A DNA stretch of 64,000 nucleotides from Streptomyces capitiformicae (GTDB taxonomy: Bacteria; Actinomycetota; Actinomycetes; Streptomycetales; Streptomycetaceae), in the NCBI RefSeq assembly GCF_002214185.1, contig NZ_CP022161.1, positions 1,178,001 through 1,242,000 on the forward strand, given 5' to 3'. The notes beneath the pieces are model-generated. The model saw nothing but the letters and a program-made list of their open reading frames with translations. It did not search any database and was not told the origin of the DNA. Made by a program: the position numbers and the translations under genes. How positions within the stretch are numbered: the stretch's first letter is position 1; each line of letters starts with the position of its first letter. Below are positions 45,986 through 58,350 of this stretch, piece after piece.

Positions 45986-46073
45986 TTCCTCCCGAGCTAC
46001 AAGGCGACCGGCCACAGCCCCGCGGGGTATCGTGCGGGAATCAGCGCATACCCCCAGGGTGAGGCCCCCGCAC

Positions 46074-46928
46074 GTGTTGACCCAGACGACCACCAGGGTC
46101 CTCGAACCGAGTGACCTGGACGCCGCGCTCGCCGTCCTCGACCGCGAGCCGGTCGCGAACGCCTTCGTGACGTCCCGCGTCCAGGTCGCCGGCCTGGACC
46201 CCTGGCGGCTCGGCGGCGAAATGTGGGGCTGGTACGAGCACGGCGCCCTCACCTCCCTCTGCTACGCCGGCGCCAACCTCGTCCCCATCTGCGCCAACCC
46301 CCGCGCCGTCCGCGCCTTTGCCGACCGCGCCCGCCGGGCAGGCCGCCGCTGCTCCTCCATCGTCGGCCCCGCCGAATCCACGGCCCAGCTCTGGCGGTTG
46401 CTCGAACCCAGCTGGGGCCCGGCCCGCGAGGTCCGTACCCACCAGCCGCTGATGGTCACCGACCGGCTCCCCGACCCCGCCGACGTCACCCCGGACCCCT
46501 ACGTCCGTCGCATCCGCAAGGACGAGATGGAGACGATCATGCCGGCGTGCGTGGCCATGTTCACCGAGGAGGTCGGCGTATCCCCCCTGGCCGGCGACGG
46601 TGGCCTCCTCTACCAGGCCCGAGTGGCCGAACTGGTCGGCTCCGGCCGCTCCTTCGCCCGCCTCGACGCCGACGGCCGAGTCCTCTTCAAGGCCGAGATC
46701 GGCGCGGCCACCCCCCACGCCTGCCAGATCCAGGGCGTATGGGTCGCCCCCGAGCACCGAGGCCGGGGCCTGGCGGCCCCCGGCATGGCAGCGGTACTGC
46801 GCTACGCGCTGGCCGACGTGGCCCCGGTGGCGAGCCTGTACGTGAACGACTTCAACACGGCGGCGAGGCGCACGTACCGACGGGTGGGCTTCCAGGAAGT
46901 GGGCGCGTTCATGAGCGTCCTGTTCTGA
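46074..46928 (+). CDS. GNAT acetyltransferase with DUF4081-type N-terminal domain
   Basis: This encodes 284 residues. The N-terminal half (about 1-140) is the DUF4081-like degenerate GNAT domain. The C-terminal half has the acetyl-CoA-binding loop GVWVAPEHRGRGLAAPGM and the final NDFNTAARRTYRRVGF helix-strand. The substrate is unknown. GTG at 46074 follows GGGTGAGG; the TTG next to it is also possible. This gene is regularly seen after ispG in streptomycetes, although no link to isoprenoids is known. Confidence 0.85.
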   Translation: MLTQTTTRVLEPSDLDAALAVLDREPVANAFVTSRVQVAGLDPWRLGGEMWGWYEHGALTSLCYAGANLVPICANPRAVRAFADRARRAGRRCSSIVGPAESTAQLWRLLEPSWGPAREVRTHQPLMVTDRLPDPADVTPDPYVRRIRKDEMETIMPACVAMFTEEVGVSPLAGDGGLLYQARVAELVGSGRSFARLDADGRVLFKAEIGAATPHACQIQGVWVAPEHRGRGLAAPGMAAVLRYALADVAPVASLYVNDFNTAARRTYRRVGFQEVGAFMSVLF

Positions 46929-47066
46929 GCGCGGGGCTGTACCGATACGCGGCTCCGCCGCGATGGGGGTCCCCCCGCTCATGGGGGTCCCTCCCGCTCG
47001 AGCGAAGTCGAGAGTGGGGGAGAAGCCGTGAGTGAGGGAGCGACCAGTCCCACGACCCGCAGCCGA
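46925..47066. repeat. Modular palindromic intergenic element (copy 6)
   Basis: GCGCGGGGCTGTACCGATAC then GCGGCTCCGCCGC, two GGGGGTCCC boxes, CTCGAGCGAAGTCGAGAG, and an arm GAGCGACCAGTCCCACGACC followed by CGCAGCC. It fills the gap between the two GNAT genes. Confidence 0.6.
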
Positions 47067-47099
47067 TCAACTCCCCACGGTCCCCTGTAATCTCCCCCC

Positions 47100-47675
47100 A
47101 TGCGTCTACCCGGTCACGGACACGGCCATCGCCCCCGCCCCGACGACATCGTGATCGGCCCCCTGGACCTCTCCACCCACGTGGACGAGGCCCTCGCCGT
47201 CCAAGCCCTCGCCTTCGGCCTCGGCCCCGACGAGGTAGCCGTACGCCGCCAGATCGTCCTCCGCCACATGACTTACCTCGGCGCAAGGGCCCTCGGAGCA
47301 ACAACGGCCGCAGGCAGACTCATCGGCTTCGTCTACGGCATGCCCAACGACCGCACACACTGGTGGTCCACCGTCGTGGAGCCCTACCTGCGCGCCCTCG
47401 GCCACGAGGCCTGGCTGGACGACTCCTTCGTGATCACCGAACTGCACGTCCACCCGGCCTACCAGAACAAGGGCATCGGCCGCGCCCTGATCACCGCCAT
47501 CACCGACACCGCGACGCAGCCCCGCTCGATCCTCTCCGCGATCGACGTCGACAGCCCGGCCCGCGGCCTGTACCGCTCCCTTGGCTACGAGGACCTGGCC
47601 CGCCAGGTCGTCTTCCCCAGCGCCCCCAGGCCGTACGCCGTGATGGGAGCCCCCCTCCCGCTGCGCCGCCGCTGA
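47100..47675 (+). CDS. GNAT family N-acetyltransferase
   Basis: This encodes 191 residues, a single GNAT domain. The acetyl-CoA loop is HVHPAYQNKGIGRALIT, followed by AIDVDSPARGLYRSLGYE. The substrate is not identifiable. The ATG lies just after a run of C with no clear ribosome-binding site, so a leaderless mRNA or a slightly different start is possible. It ends 72 bases before proS. Confidence 0.85.
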   Translation: MRLPGHGHGHRPRPDDIVIGPLDLSTHVDEALAVQALAFGLGPDEVAVRRQIVLRHMTYLGARALGATTAAGRLIGFVYGMPNDRTHWWSTVVEPYLRALGHEAWLDDSFVITELHVHPAYQNKGIGRALITAITDTATQPRSILSAIDVDSPARGLYRSLGYEDLARQVVFPSAPRPYAVMGAPLPLRRR

Positions 47676-47747
47676 CCGATTTCCACGGTCCCGCACCACC
47701 CGGCTAACCTCCTGCCATCAGTCAACGGCAGCAGGAGTACGAGAATC

Positions 47748-49472
47748 ATGGCGAACCCACCGGTCCAGCGCATGTCCCAGTTGATGGCGAAGACGCTGCG
47801 CGACGACCCGGCCGACGCCGAGGTCCTCAGTCACAAGCTGCTCGTCCGCGCCGGTTACGTGCGCCGCACGGCGGCCGGCGTCTGGACGTGGCTGCCGCTC
47901 GGCAAGAAGGTCCTCGCCAACGTCGAGCGCATCGTCCGTGAGGAGATGGACGCGATCGGCGCCCAGGAGGTCCTGCTCCCCGCACTGCTGCCGAAGGAGC
48001 CGTACGAGGCGACCGGCCGCTGGGACGAGTACGGCCCGGAGCTGTTCCGCCTGAAGGACCGCAAGGGCGGCGACTACCTCCTCGGCCCCACCCACGAGGA
48101 GATCTTCACGCTGATCGTGAAGGACCAGGCGTCCTCCTACAAGGACCTGCCGGTGATCCTCTACCAGATCCAGACCAAGTTCCGTGACGAGGCCCGCCCC
48201 CGCGCCGGCATCCTGCGCGGCCGTGAGTTCCTGATGAAGGACTCGTACTCCTTCGACACCGAGGACGAGGGCCTCGCCCAGTCGTACGCCCTGCACCGCC
48301 AGGCCTACCAGAAGGTGTTCGAGCGCCTCGGCCTCGACTACCGCATCTGCGCCGCGACGGCCGGAGCGATGGGCGGCTCGAAGTCGGAGGAGTTCCTGGC
48401 CCCGGCCGGCGCCGGCGAGGACACCTTCGCGGACTGCCCCGCCTGCGACTTCGCGGCCAACACCGAGGCGATCACGTACGAGTTGAAGCCGGTGGACGGT
48501 TCCGCGGTGCCCGCCGCCGAGGAGATCCCGACCCCGGACACCCCGACCATCGAGACCCTCGCCGCCCACCTCGGCGTCCCGGCCTCCGCCACCCTGAAGA
48601 ACCTCCTCGTCAAGGTCGACGGCGAGATCGTCGCGGTCGGCGTCCCCGGCGACCGCGAGGTCGACATGGGCAAGGTCGAGGCGCACTTCGCCCCGGCGGT
48701 CGTCGAAATGGTCACCGAGGCGGACTTCGCGGGCCGCCCCGACCTGGTCCGCGGCTACGTCGGCCCGCAGGGCCTGGGCGAGAAGGTCACGTACATCGCC
48801 GACCCGCGCGTGGCCCCCGGCACCTCCTGGATCACCGGCGCCAACAAGGACGCCACGCACGCGAAGAACGTTGTCGCCGGCCGTGACTTCGAGGTCGGCG
48901 AGTACGTCGACGTCGTGGTCGTCCAGGAGGGCGACCCCTGCCCGAACTGCGGCACCGGCCTCAAGCTCGACCGCGCCATCGAGATCGGCCACATCTTCCA
49001 GCTCGGCCGCAAGTACGCCGACGCCCTCAAGCTCGACGTCCTCGGCCAGAACGGCAAGCCCGTCCGCGTCACCATGGGCTCGTACGGCATCGGCGTCTCC
49101 CGCGCGGTCGCCGCCCTCGCCGAGCAGACCGCCGACGACAAGGGCCTGTGCTGGCCCGAGGAGGTCGCCCCGGCCGACGTGCACGTCGTCGCCGCCGGCA
49201 AGGCCCTCCAGACCGAACTGGCCCTCGACGTCTCCGAGAAGCTGCGCACGGCCGGCCTGCGTGTCCTGGTCGACGACCGCGCCGGTGTCTCCCCGGGCGT
49301 GAAGTTCACCGACTCCGAGCTCATCGGCGTACCGAAGATCCTGGTCGCGGGCCGCCGCTCAGCCGAGGGCGTCCTGGAACTGAAGGACCGCCGCACCGGC
49401 GAGCGCGAGGAGCTGACGGTCGACGAGGCGATCGCCCGCCTGACCGCGTCCACCGCGTCCACCGCGTCCTGA
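47748..49472 (+). CDS. proS: Prolyl-tRNA synthetase (bacterial type with INS editing domain)
   Basis: This encodes 574 residues of class II synthetase. Motif 1 lies in the first 100 residues, motif 2 is at [20 protein letters not shown], and motif 3 is [17 protein letters not shown] near 450. The insertion (about 225-400) is the YbaK-like editing domain that hydrolyses Ala-tRNA(Pro). A C-terminal anticodon-binding domain follows. Three 9-base repeats (ACCGCGTCC, 49448-49470) add TAS repeats at the very end. CAGGAG precedes the ATG; an upstream CTCCTG could pair with it. Confidence 0.96.
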   Translation: MANPPVQRMSQLMAKTLRDDPADAEVLSHKLLVRAGYVRRTAAGVWTWLPLGKKVLANVERIVREEMDAIGAQEVLLPALLPKEPYEATGRWDEYGPELFRLKDRKGGDYLLGPTHEEIFTLIVKDQASSYKDLPVILYQIQTKFRDEARPRAGILRGREFLMKDSYSFDTEDEGLAQSYALHRQAYQKVFERLGLDYRICAATAGAMGGSKSEEFLAPAGAGEDTFADCPACDFAANTEAITYELKPVDGSAVPAAEEIPTPDTPTIETLAAHLGVPASATLKNLLVKVDGEIVAVGVPGDREVDMGKVEAHFAPAVVEMVTEADFAGRPDLVRGYVGPQGLGEKVTYIADPRVAPGTSWITGANKDATHAKNVVAGRDFEVGEYVDVVVVQEGDPCPNCGTGLKLDRAIEIGHIFQLGRKYADALKLDVLGQNGKPVRVTMGSYGIGVSRAVAALAEQTADDKGLCWPEEVAPADVHVVAAGKALQTELALDVSEKLRTAGLRVLVDDRAGVSPGVKFTDSELIGVPKILVAGRRSAEGVLELKDRRTGEREELTVDEAIARLTASTASTAS

Positions 49473-49581
49473 GGAAACCCTCAGAATCTTCTCCCGAGGC
49501 CTATAGGTACCTCACAGGCTTCTCTCAGACCGTTCCCCGACCGTAGGGCGTGACAGAACGTCACTACGGAGGGGAACGGTC

Positions 49582-49926
49582 ATGGCGACCAGAGAACGAG
49601 GTGCCGTCGCGGGCATCCGCGGAGGGGCTCGGCGTACGGCGGCCGCGGCCGCGGCGGTGACGCTCCCGGCCGCGGCCGGGATGTTCGCGCTGATCGGCAG
49701 GGTGCAGGCGGACGCGGACACGACGGCGAGCGGCAGCAACTCGGGTTCCGCGTCGTCGAGTTCGTCGAGTTCGAGCAGCGACACCGGTACGGACAGCAGC
49801 ACGAACTCGTCGAGCTCTTCCTCGGACAGCTCGACCGACTCCTCCTCGGACCTCCAGTCCTCCTCCGACGGCATGACCTCGGCCACGGACGACTCGGCGG
49901 CGGACTCGACCTCGGGGGCGTCGTGA
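49582..49926 (+). CDS. Exported Ser-rich protein with ApbE-type flavinylation-like motif
   Basis: This encodes 114 residues. After a basic start there is one Ala/Leu-rich hydrophobic segment (about 18-42), a signal or anchor. From about 48 to the end the protein is almost only Ser, Thr, Asp and Gly. Residues 96-102 read DGMTSAT, one substitution away from the Dxx(S/T)GAT motif whose Thr receives FMN from ApbE. CGGAGGGG precedes the ATG. Its TGA overlaps the ATG of apbE (TGATG), so the two are coupled. Typical ApbE targets have a folded FMN-binding domain; none is present here. It could be a stripped-down flavoprotein or a decayed target that kept only the anchor and linker. Confidence 0.7.
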   Translation: MATRERGAVAGIRGGARRTAAAAAAVTLPAAAGMFALIGRVQADADTTASGSNSGSASSSSSSSSSDTGTDSSTNSSSSSSDSSTDSSSDLQSSSDGMTSATDDSAADSTSGAS

Positions 49927-50903
49927 TGACCGTGTCCACGACCGACCGACCCACGGCCGCCATGGACTGGCGGGCCCTTGGAACGAGGGTCCGCCTGGTC
50001 ACGACCGACCCGGCCCTGCTGGACTCCTGCAACCTGCTCCTCGCCCGCCACCTGGCCGAGGTCGACGCCGCGTGCAGCCGGCTCCGCGCGGACTCGGAGC
50101 TGTCGGCGCTGAACGCCGCCGAAGGCCGACCGGTCAAGGTCAGCCCCTTGCCGGCCGAGGCCCTGGCGGTGGCCCTGCGCGCCGCCCGGGCGACGGACGG
50201 CGCCGTGGACCCCACGGTCGGCTCGGCGATGGAGGCCCTCGGCTACGACCGCGACTTCACCCTGGTCCAGGAGGACGACCGCCCGGTGCGGCTCACGGTG
50301 AAGCTTGTGCCGGGCTGGAGCCTGGTCGAGCCGGCCCGCGCCACGAACACGGTGACCCTCCCGCCCGGTGTCAGCCTGGACCTGGGCGCCACGGCCAAGG
50401 CCTGGGCGGCCGACAAGGCGGCACACATGCCGGCCCGCGCCGCCGACTGCGGCATCCTGGTCGGCCTCGGCGGCGACACGGCCGTCGCGGGCGAACCCCC
50501 GGCCGGCGGCTGGCGCATCCGCGTCCAGGACGAGACGGGCCCGGTGGACGACCTCCCGGCCCACGGCTCGTACGCCACGGTCGGCATCCGCAGCGGCGGC
50601 CTCGCCACCTCCGGCACCACCGCCCGCCGCCGTCGCCGAGGCGACCGACACCTCCACCACATGGTCGACCCCCGCACAGGCACCCCCGCCGCCACTCCCT
50701 GGCGCACCGTCTCGGTGGCCGCCGCCACCTGCGCCGACGCCAACGCGGCGAGCACAGCGGCCCTGGTGAAGGGCGAGCACGCGGTCCGCCGGCTGTCGCG
50801 GCTGGGCCTGCCGGCCAGGCTGGTCACGCACGACGGCACGGTCGTCACGACCCCGGGCCGGCCGTCCGCCACTCCCAGCCCGGACGCCGAGCTCACCTCA
50901 TGA
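49926..50903 (+). CDS. apbE: FAD:protein FMN transferase
   Basis: This encodes 325 residues. ApbE moves FMN from FAD to a threonine of exported redox proteins. The conserved pattern is visible: EVDAACSRLRADSELSALNA near the start, AVDPTVGSAMEALGYD, SLDLGATAKAWAADKAA (FAD/Mg), ILVGLGGDTAVAG, and HHMVDPRTGTPA near the C-terminus. No lipobox or signal is seen, so it is likely cytosolic or membrane-associated. The ATG at 49926 shares one base with the upstream stop; an adjacent GTG at 49923 is equally possible. No ferric reductase gene, the usual third member, is intact here. Confidence 0.9.
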   Translation: MTVSTTDRPTAAMDWRALGTRVRLVTTDPALLDSCNLLLARHLAEVDAACSRLRADSELSALNAAEGRPVKVSPLPAEALAVALRAARATDGAVDPTVGSAMEALGYDRDFTLVQEDDRPVRLTVKLVPGWSLVEPARATNTVTLPPGVSLDLGATAKAWAADKAAHMPARAADCGILVGLGGDTAVAGEPPAGGWRIRVQDETGPVDDLPAHGSYATVGIRSGGLATSGTTARRRRRGDRHLHHMVDPRTGTPAATPWRTVSVAAATCADANAASTAALVKGEHAVRRLSRLGLPARLVTHDGTVVTTPGRPSATPSPDAELTS

Positions 50904-51025
50904 GCTACGAGATCCGCCTGCTCCCTCTCCAGGACACGAGCGCGGCCCTGATCGGCGGCTACCCGGCCCCTGCCGCACAACGACCATCCCCCCTACGGTG
51001 CAACGCCCCTCACACCCCCGACTAA
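50900..51025 (+). CDS. Possible 41-residue coupled peptide after apbE
   Basis: An open frame beginning MSYEIRLLPLQDTSAALIGG, whose ATG overlaps the apbE stop (ATGA). The first 25 residues look protein-like; the rest is Pro/Arg-rich. It ends 4 bases inside the convergent APH-like gene. It could be the start of a lost third gene of the flavinylation operon or simply chance. No family recognised. Confidence 0.3.
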   Translation: MSYEIRLLPLQDTSAALIGGYPAPAAQRPSPLRCNAPHTPD

Positions 51026-51969
51026 AGCCACCCCGCGAACTCCAACAACAACTCCGCATCCCGCGGCCGTCCGACCCTCCGCGCCCGCACCCCCGACTCC
51101 ACAGCCCGGAACAACGTCCACCCCCGCAACCGCTCCTGATCCACATCCAACGACTCGGCAAGCTTCCTCACCCGCCGCCGAGTGGTCGCGGCCCCCGACG
51201 GCGAAGCGATCAGATCCTCCACCCGATCCCGAACCAGCCGAGCCAGATCGAACGCACACTCACCGATCACCGGATCAGGCCCCACGGCCAACCAGGGCAA
51301 CCGCTCCCCGGCGAGCACCTTGCTCTGCCGGAAGGTCCCGTGCAGCAACCGTTCCTCGGGAGCCGCGGCAAGCAGTTCCTCCCGTGCGGCAAGGGCGGCG
51401 TCGACCAGGGCCCGTACCTCGCTGTCCCCGGCGGAGCCGCCCCGCATCGCCTCGGCCTGCCGCCCCGTCCGCTCCGCCACGGTCTCGAACACATGCGCCG
51501 CGGGCGGCTCGACCCACAGCCGCCGCAGAGTCGCGGCGGCCTCCAGCAGGGCCTTCGCCTCCGGCAACGACCGCACCGACAGATCGGGATGCAGTCGCTC
51601 CAACAGCAGCACGCCATGACTGTCACCGGGATTCAGCAACTGCACCGCACCCCGCCCGTCCCAGTGGGCGAGCGCCGCCCGCTCGCTCTCCGGCCGCGCC
51701 CGCTCCGGCGCCAGCTTCAGCACGGCCGGAGTGCCGTCGATCTGCCGTACGAGGAGCACCAGACTGCTGCGCCCGCCGGGCGCCTGCACCCGCTCCACGG
51801 TCAACTCGCGTAGAGCGACGGCCTGTTGAACGAGATGCGGCAGCGCCTCCAGCCACTCGTCCGCCCCGCCGCCCCCACCCAGCCGACTCTCGGCGAGCGC
51901 GCGCACAAGCCGCTGCGGGGGTTCGAAGGACTCGAACGCCTCGGACGCCTCGAAAGCCTTGCGAGTCAT
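51022..51969 (-). CDS. Aminoglycoside/hydroxyurea phosphotransferase-like pseudokinase
   Basis: This encodes 315 residues with the fold pattern of the APH(6)/Hur family: ATP-lobe strands (SLVLLVRQIDGTPAVLKLAP with the Lys), LLNPGDSHGVLLLERLHP, and the C-lobe. The catalytic loop that should read HGDxxxxN is HGTFRQSKVL: Asp is Thr212 and the metal-binding Asn is Lys217. The second metal Asp (usually in IDP) is Gly230. All three residues needed for transfer are therefore absent and the protein is probably not an active kinase. It is the last gene of a three-gene minus-strand unit with a ferritin-like protein and a lipoprotein. Confidence 0.8.
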   Translation of the reverse strand: MTRKAFEASEAFESFEPPQRLVRALAESRLGGGGGADEWLEALPHLVQQAVALRELTVERVQAPGGRSSLVLLVRQIDGTPAVLKLAPERARPESERAALAHWDGRGAVQLLNPGDSHGVLLLERLHPDLSVRSLPEAKALLEAAATLRRLWVEPPAAHVFETVAERTGRQAEAMRGGSAGDSEVRALVDAALAAREELLAAAPEERLLHGTFRQSKVLAGERLPWLAVGPDPVIGECAFDLARLVRDRVEDLIASPSGAATTRRRVRKLAESLDVDQERLRGWTLFRAVESGVRARRVGRPRDAELLLEFAGWL

Positions 51970-51996
51970 GCGCGAGTCGTTCCTTCCAAGCAGCGA

Positions 51997-52461
51997 TCAG
52001 GTGTGCGGGGCCGCCGGCGCCGCCGAAGACACCGCACCGGCCGCCCGCTCGGCGAGACCAGGGAAGGCTACGCTTCCTCCCCGCCACCGAACCGCCCGCA
52101 CCGCCGCTTCGCGCAGCGCCTCGGCAGCCGCGGCACGCCGACCATCCTCGGATGCCCGTACGAGGTCGGAGTACACCCCGGCCACCCGTTCCTCCAACTC
52201 GGCGGCGAGTCGTACGGCGGAGTCGGCGTCCGTCACCGGGAAGGGCAGCGCGTACGCGGCGGCCGAGGCCTCGGGCCTGCCGCCCAGGTCCCGTACGGTC
52301 CGCGTCAGCTCGTCCCGCCGGGCCCGGTGCGCGTCGTACGCCTCCCGCGCCTCGCTCTGCCGGGGCTCGCCGATCTTCCCGCCGACGACCCCGTATCCGT
52401 ACACGGCGGCATGCTCGGCCCCGAGCGCCGCCTGCACCGCCTTCAGCTCCTCGCTGCTCAC
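51997..52461 (-). CDS. Ferritin-like DUF4439 protein
   Basis: This encodes 154 residues, all helical, beginning SSEELKAVQAALGAEHAAVY. The Glu/His pattern in helix 1 and the spaced Glu residues are typical of DUF4439, a ferritin-like four-helix fold. Whether it binds iron is unknown. Its GTG overlaps the stop of the lipoprotein gene (GTGA), so the two are translated together, and the APH-like gene follows after 27 bases. Confidence 0.8.
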   Translation of the reverse strand: MSSEELKAVQAALGAEHAAVYGYGVVGGKIGEPRQSEAREAYDAHRARRDELTRTVRDLGGRPEASAAAYALPFPVTDADSAVRLAAELEERVAGVYSDLVRASEDGRRAAAAEALREAAVRAVRWRGGSVAFPGLAERAAGAVSSAAPAAPHT

Positions 52462-52988
52462 TTCGCACCCTCCACCAACAAGTACGCGTGCCCGGCCCCC
52501 GCCGCCGCCACGGACGCCATCAACCGCGCCACCTCACCCGGCACCTCCAGCAGCGCCTTGGCCCGCCCGTCGGCAAGCTTCCGCTCGGCAGCGGCCAGTT
52601 CGGTGAGGGCGGCCTTCGGGTCGGCGGGCACGGGCGAGGGGGAGGCCGAAGCGGAGGGTGAGCCCGAGGGGGAGGCGCTCGCCGTGGCCGTACCCTTCCC
52701 ACCCCCGAACGCCTGGACATGCCGTACGACCTCCGCCCGCAGCGGCGTCAGCAGCGCGGCCAGATCCGGATGCGCCGCGATCACGGCGTCGTACCGCTCC
52801 ACGAGCCCTCCACTGTCCTTCGCCGCCCGGGCCCGCGCCTTCTCCACCACCGACGGACCGCCACCGGCGGCATCCGACCCCTCACCCCCGGCCGAACACC
52901 CCACGAGCAGACCCGCACCCGCGGCCCCGACCAGCAGACTCCTCCTACGCGGACCCGAAGGGGTACGCGACGGCACGGTGAACGACAC
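52458..52988 (-). CDS. TAT-type lipoprotein, helical
   Basis: This encodes 176 residues. RRRSLLVGAAGAGLLVGC is a twin-arginine-type signal with lipobox LVGC. The mature part is helical, with a Thr/Ala/Ser/Pro-rich linker in the middle (about 100-125). The GTG at 52988 was chosen because AGGACG precedes it and a signal begins soon after; the frame extends 34 codons further up without support. Its neighbour suggests it is the lipid-anchored partner of the ferritin-like protein. Function unknown. It is divergent from rimP. Confidence 0.75.
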   Translation of the reverse strand: MSFTVPSRTPSGPRRRSLLVGAAGAGLLVGCSAGGEGSDAAGGGPSVVEKARARAAKDSGGLVERYDAVIAAHPDLAALLTPLRAEVVRHVQAFGGGKGTATASASPSGSPSASASPSPVPADPKAALTELAAAERKLADGRAKALLEVPGEVARLMASVAAAGAGHAYLLVEGAK

Positions 52989-53179
52989 GACAGACGTCCT
53001 AGGGGATTCGTACGAACAAAGAAGCGGTGTGATCACGGTACCCGCGCATCTGCTCCAAGGCCGCCACCACCGCGCCCCACGGGAACCCACTTGGACGGCA
53101 ACACCCCAGCGGAGCGGCTACCCTTTGACCTGACACGCGCCCTACCCACAACAGCACACGCGGCCGAGGAGTCACCCGG

Positions 53180-53692
53180 ATGAGCACCACCCAGAGCGAG
53201 AGGCTGCGAGAACTGCTGGAACCGCTCGTACGCTCCCAGGGCCTGGATCTCGAAGAGATCGCAGTGGACTCGGTCGGACGCAAGCGGGTGCTGCGCGTGG
53301 TCGTCGACTCCGACGAGGGTGCCGATCTGGACGCGGTCGCCGACGTCAGCCGCGCGCTCTCGGCCAAACTGGACGAGACGGACATGATGGGCCAGGCGGA
53401 GTACACCCTGGAAGTCGGCACCCCGGGCGCCGAGCGCGCCCTCACCGAGCACCGCCACTACCGCAGAGCGGTGGACCGGCTGGTGAAGTTCCAGCTTCAC
53501 GATGGCGGCGGCGAGTTGGTCGCCCGCATCCTGACCGTGGACGACGACGGCCTCGACCTCGAGGTGCCCGGAGTGAAGGGCCGCAAGGCCACCACCCGCA
53601 GGCTCGCCTTCGACGAGATCGACAGGGCCCGCGTCCAGGTCGAGTTCAACCGCAAGGACAAGAAGGACATGAAGGAAGAGGAGGAGGCGTAG
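53180..53692 (+). CDS. rimP: Ribosome maturation factor
   Basis: This encodes 170 residues with the two RimP domains: an alpha/beta N-domain ([31 protein letters not shown]) and an SH3-like C-domain, ending in a lysine/glutamate-rich tail. It assists 30S subunit maturation. It heads the rimP-nusA-infB operon and is separated from nusA by two bases. Its promoter must lie in the 191-base gap from the divergent lipoprotein gene; no clear hexamers were found. Confidence 0.93.
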   Translation: MSTTQSERLRELLEPLVRSQGLDLEEIAVDSVGRKRVLRVVVDSDEGADLDAVADVSRALSAKLDETDMMGQAEYTLEVGTPGAERALTEHRHYRRAVDRLVKFQLHDGGGELVARILTVDDDGLDLEVPGVKGRKATTRRLAFDEIDRARVQVEFNRKDKKDMKEEEEA

Positions 53693-53694
53693 CC

Positions 53695-54681
53695 GTGGAC
53701 ATCGACATGAGTGCCCTCAGGGGCTTGGTTCGGGAGAAGGAGATCTCCTTCGACCTGCTCGTCGAGGCGATCGAGGCGGCCCTCCTCATCGCCTACCACC
53801 GCACCGAGGGAAGCCGCCGCCACGCGCGCGTGGAGCTCAACCGGGAGACCGGCCATGTGACCGTGTGGGCGAAGGAGGACCCCGAGGACCTGGAGGAGGG
53901 GCAGGAGGCGCGTGAGTTCGACGACACCCCGTCCGGCTTCGGCCGTATCGCCGCCACCACCGCCAAGCAGGTGATCCTGCAGAGACTGCGGGACGCGGAG
54001 GACGACGCCACGCTCGGTGAGTACGCGGGGCGCGAGGGCGACATTGTCACCGGTGTGGTCCAGCAGGGCCGCGACCCGAAGAACGTGCTCGTCGACATCG
54101 GCAAACTGGAGGCCATCCTGCCTGTGCAGGAGCAGGTCCCCGGGGAGTCGTACCAGCACGGCATGCGGCTGCGGTCGTACGTCGTTCGAGTGGCGAAGGG
54201 CGTGCGCGGTCCGTCCGTCACGCTGTCGCGCACGCATCCGAACCTGGTCAAGAAGCTCTTCGCCCTTGAGGTGCCGGAGATCGCCGATGGGTCGGTCGAG
54301 ATCGCGGCCATCGCACGTGAGGCGGGTCACCGTACGAAGATCGCGGTCCGCTCCACCCGCTCCGGGCTGAACGCCAAGGGCGCCTGCATCGGTCCGATGG
54401 GCGGTCGTGTGCGCAATGTCATGGGCGAGCTGAACGGCGAGAAGATCGACATCGTCGACTGGTCGGACGACCCGGCCGAGATGGTGGCGAACGCGCTGTC
54501 GCCGGCCCGGGTCTCCAAGGTCGACGTGGTGGACCTCGCGGCCCGCTCCGCGCGCGTGACGGTCCCCGACTACCAGCTGTCGCTGGCGATCGGCAAGGAG
54601 GGCCAGAACGCCCGTCTCGCCGCCCGTCTGACCGGCTGGCGGATCGACATCCGCCCGGACACCGAGCAGCCGTCCGAATAG
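53695..54681 (+). CDS. nusA: Transcription termination/antitermination factor NusA
   Basis: This encodes 328 residues, the short actinobacterial form without the C-terminal acidic repeats of proteobacteria. The order is an N-terminal RNA-polymerase-binding domain (1-125), S1 domain (about 130-200, [10 protein letters not shown]), KH1 with [10 protein letters not shown] and KH2 with [19 protein letters not shown] start follows rimP after two bases, so the genes are coupled. It acts with NusB/NusG in rRNA antitermination and in pausing. Confidence 0.96.
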   Translation: MDIDMSALRGLVREKEISFDLLVEAIEAALLIAYHRTEGSRRHARVELNRETGHVTVWAKEDPEDLEEGQEAREFDDTPSGFGRIAATTAKQVILQRLRDAEDDATLGEYAGREGDIVTGVVQQGRDPKNVLVDIGKLEAILPVQEQVPGESYQHGMRLRSYVVRVAKGVRGPSVTLSRTHPNLVKKLFALEVPEIADGSVEIAAIAREAGHRTKIAVRSTRSGLNAKGACIGPMGGRVRNVMGELNGEKIDIVDWSDDPAEMVANALSPARVSKVDVVDLAARSARVTVPDYQLSLAIGKEGQNARLAARLTGWRIDIRPDTEQPSE

Positions 54682-54818
54682 TCCCCGAAGTGCGACCGGC
54701 GGTTGATCGGGAATAGATACAAGCCGCAGGTCGTTGAGATCACGTCAGTTATATGCGCGGCAACTGTTCGATTCTTGCCCCAAAGGGGTGAGGTCGGTGC
54801 GGGGAGGTAGACTTAGCA

Positions 54819-55097
54819 GTGTCTGGCCGGACGCGTGCCCGCGCATGCCCTGAGCGCACCTGTGTGGGGTGCAGGCAGCGAGCGGCCAAGACCGAGCTGC
54901 TGCGCGTCGTGGCGATCGAGGGTGAATGCGTCCCCGATCATCGCGGTACGCTGCCCGGCCGGGGTGCGTACGTACACCCCGCCCCGGTCTGTCTCGACCT
55001 GGCGGTTCGCCGCCGGGCGTTCCCACGGGCGCTGCGTGCCCCGGGACCGCTCGACACAGTGGCGTTGCGCCTCACCGTCGAGCAGGCAACACAGTAA
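54819..55097 (+). CDS. ylxR: YlxR/RnpM family RNA-binding protein
   Basis: This encodes 92 residues. The family signature is RTCVGCRQRAAKTELLRVV, then GRGAYVHP. YlxR proteins bind RNA; in Bacillus one (RnpM) modulates RNase P. The GTG start lies 137 bases after nusA. It sits at its standard place between nusA and infB. Confidence 0.92.
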   Translation: MSGRTRARACPERTCVGCRQRAAKTELLRVVAIEGECVPDHRGTLPGRGAYVHPAPVCLDLAVRRRAFPRALRAPGPLDTVALRLTVEQATQ

Positions 55098-55244
55098 GAC
55101 GTGTCGCACGGAACCTCCGTGCGGCCCTGGTACCCCGCGAGTTGGAAGTAGGTCGAGATTGCGATGAGCACTCGATGAGCACGCGATGAGTACGCCCATG
55201 AAGTAGCGACGGTCCGGACGCAACCCGGACCTAAAAGGAGCGAA

Positions 55245-58340
<3,096 letters not shown>

Positions 58341-58350
58341 GCCGGTGGTT

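Noticed and set aside
49741..49900. The Ser-rich repeat of the exported protein as a CRISPR-like or satellite array
   Set aside because: The repeats are short codon repeats for Ser (TCG/AGC/TCC) without spacers; they are explained by coding for a Ser-rich tail.
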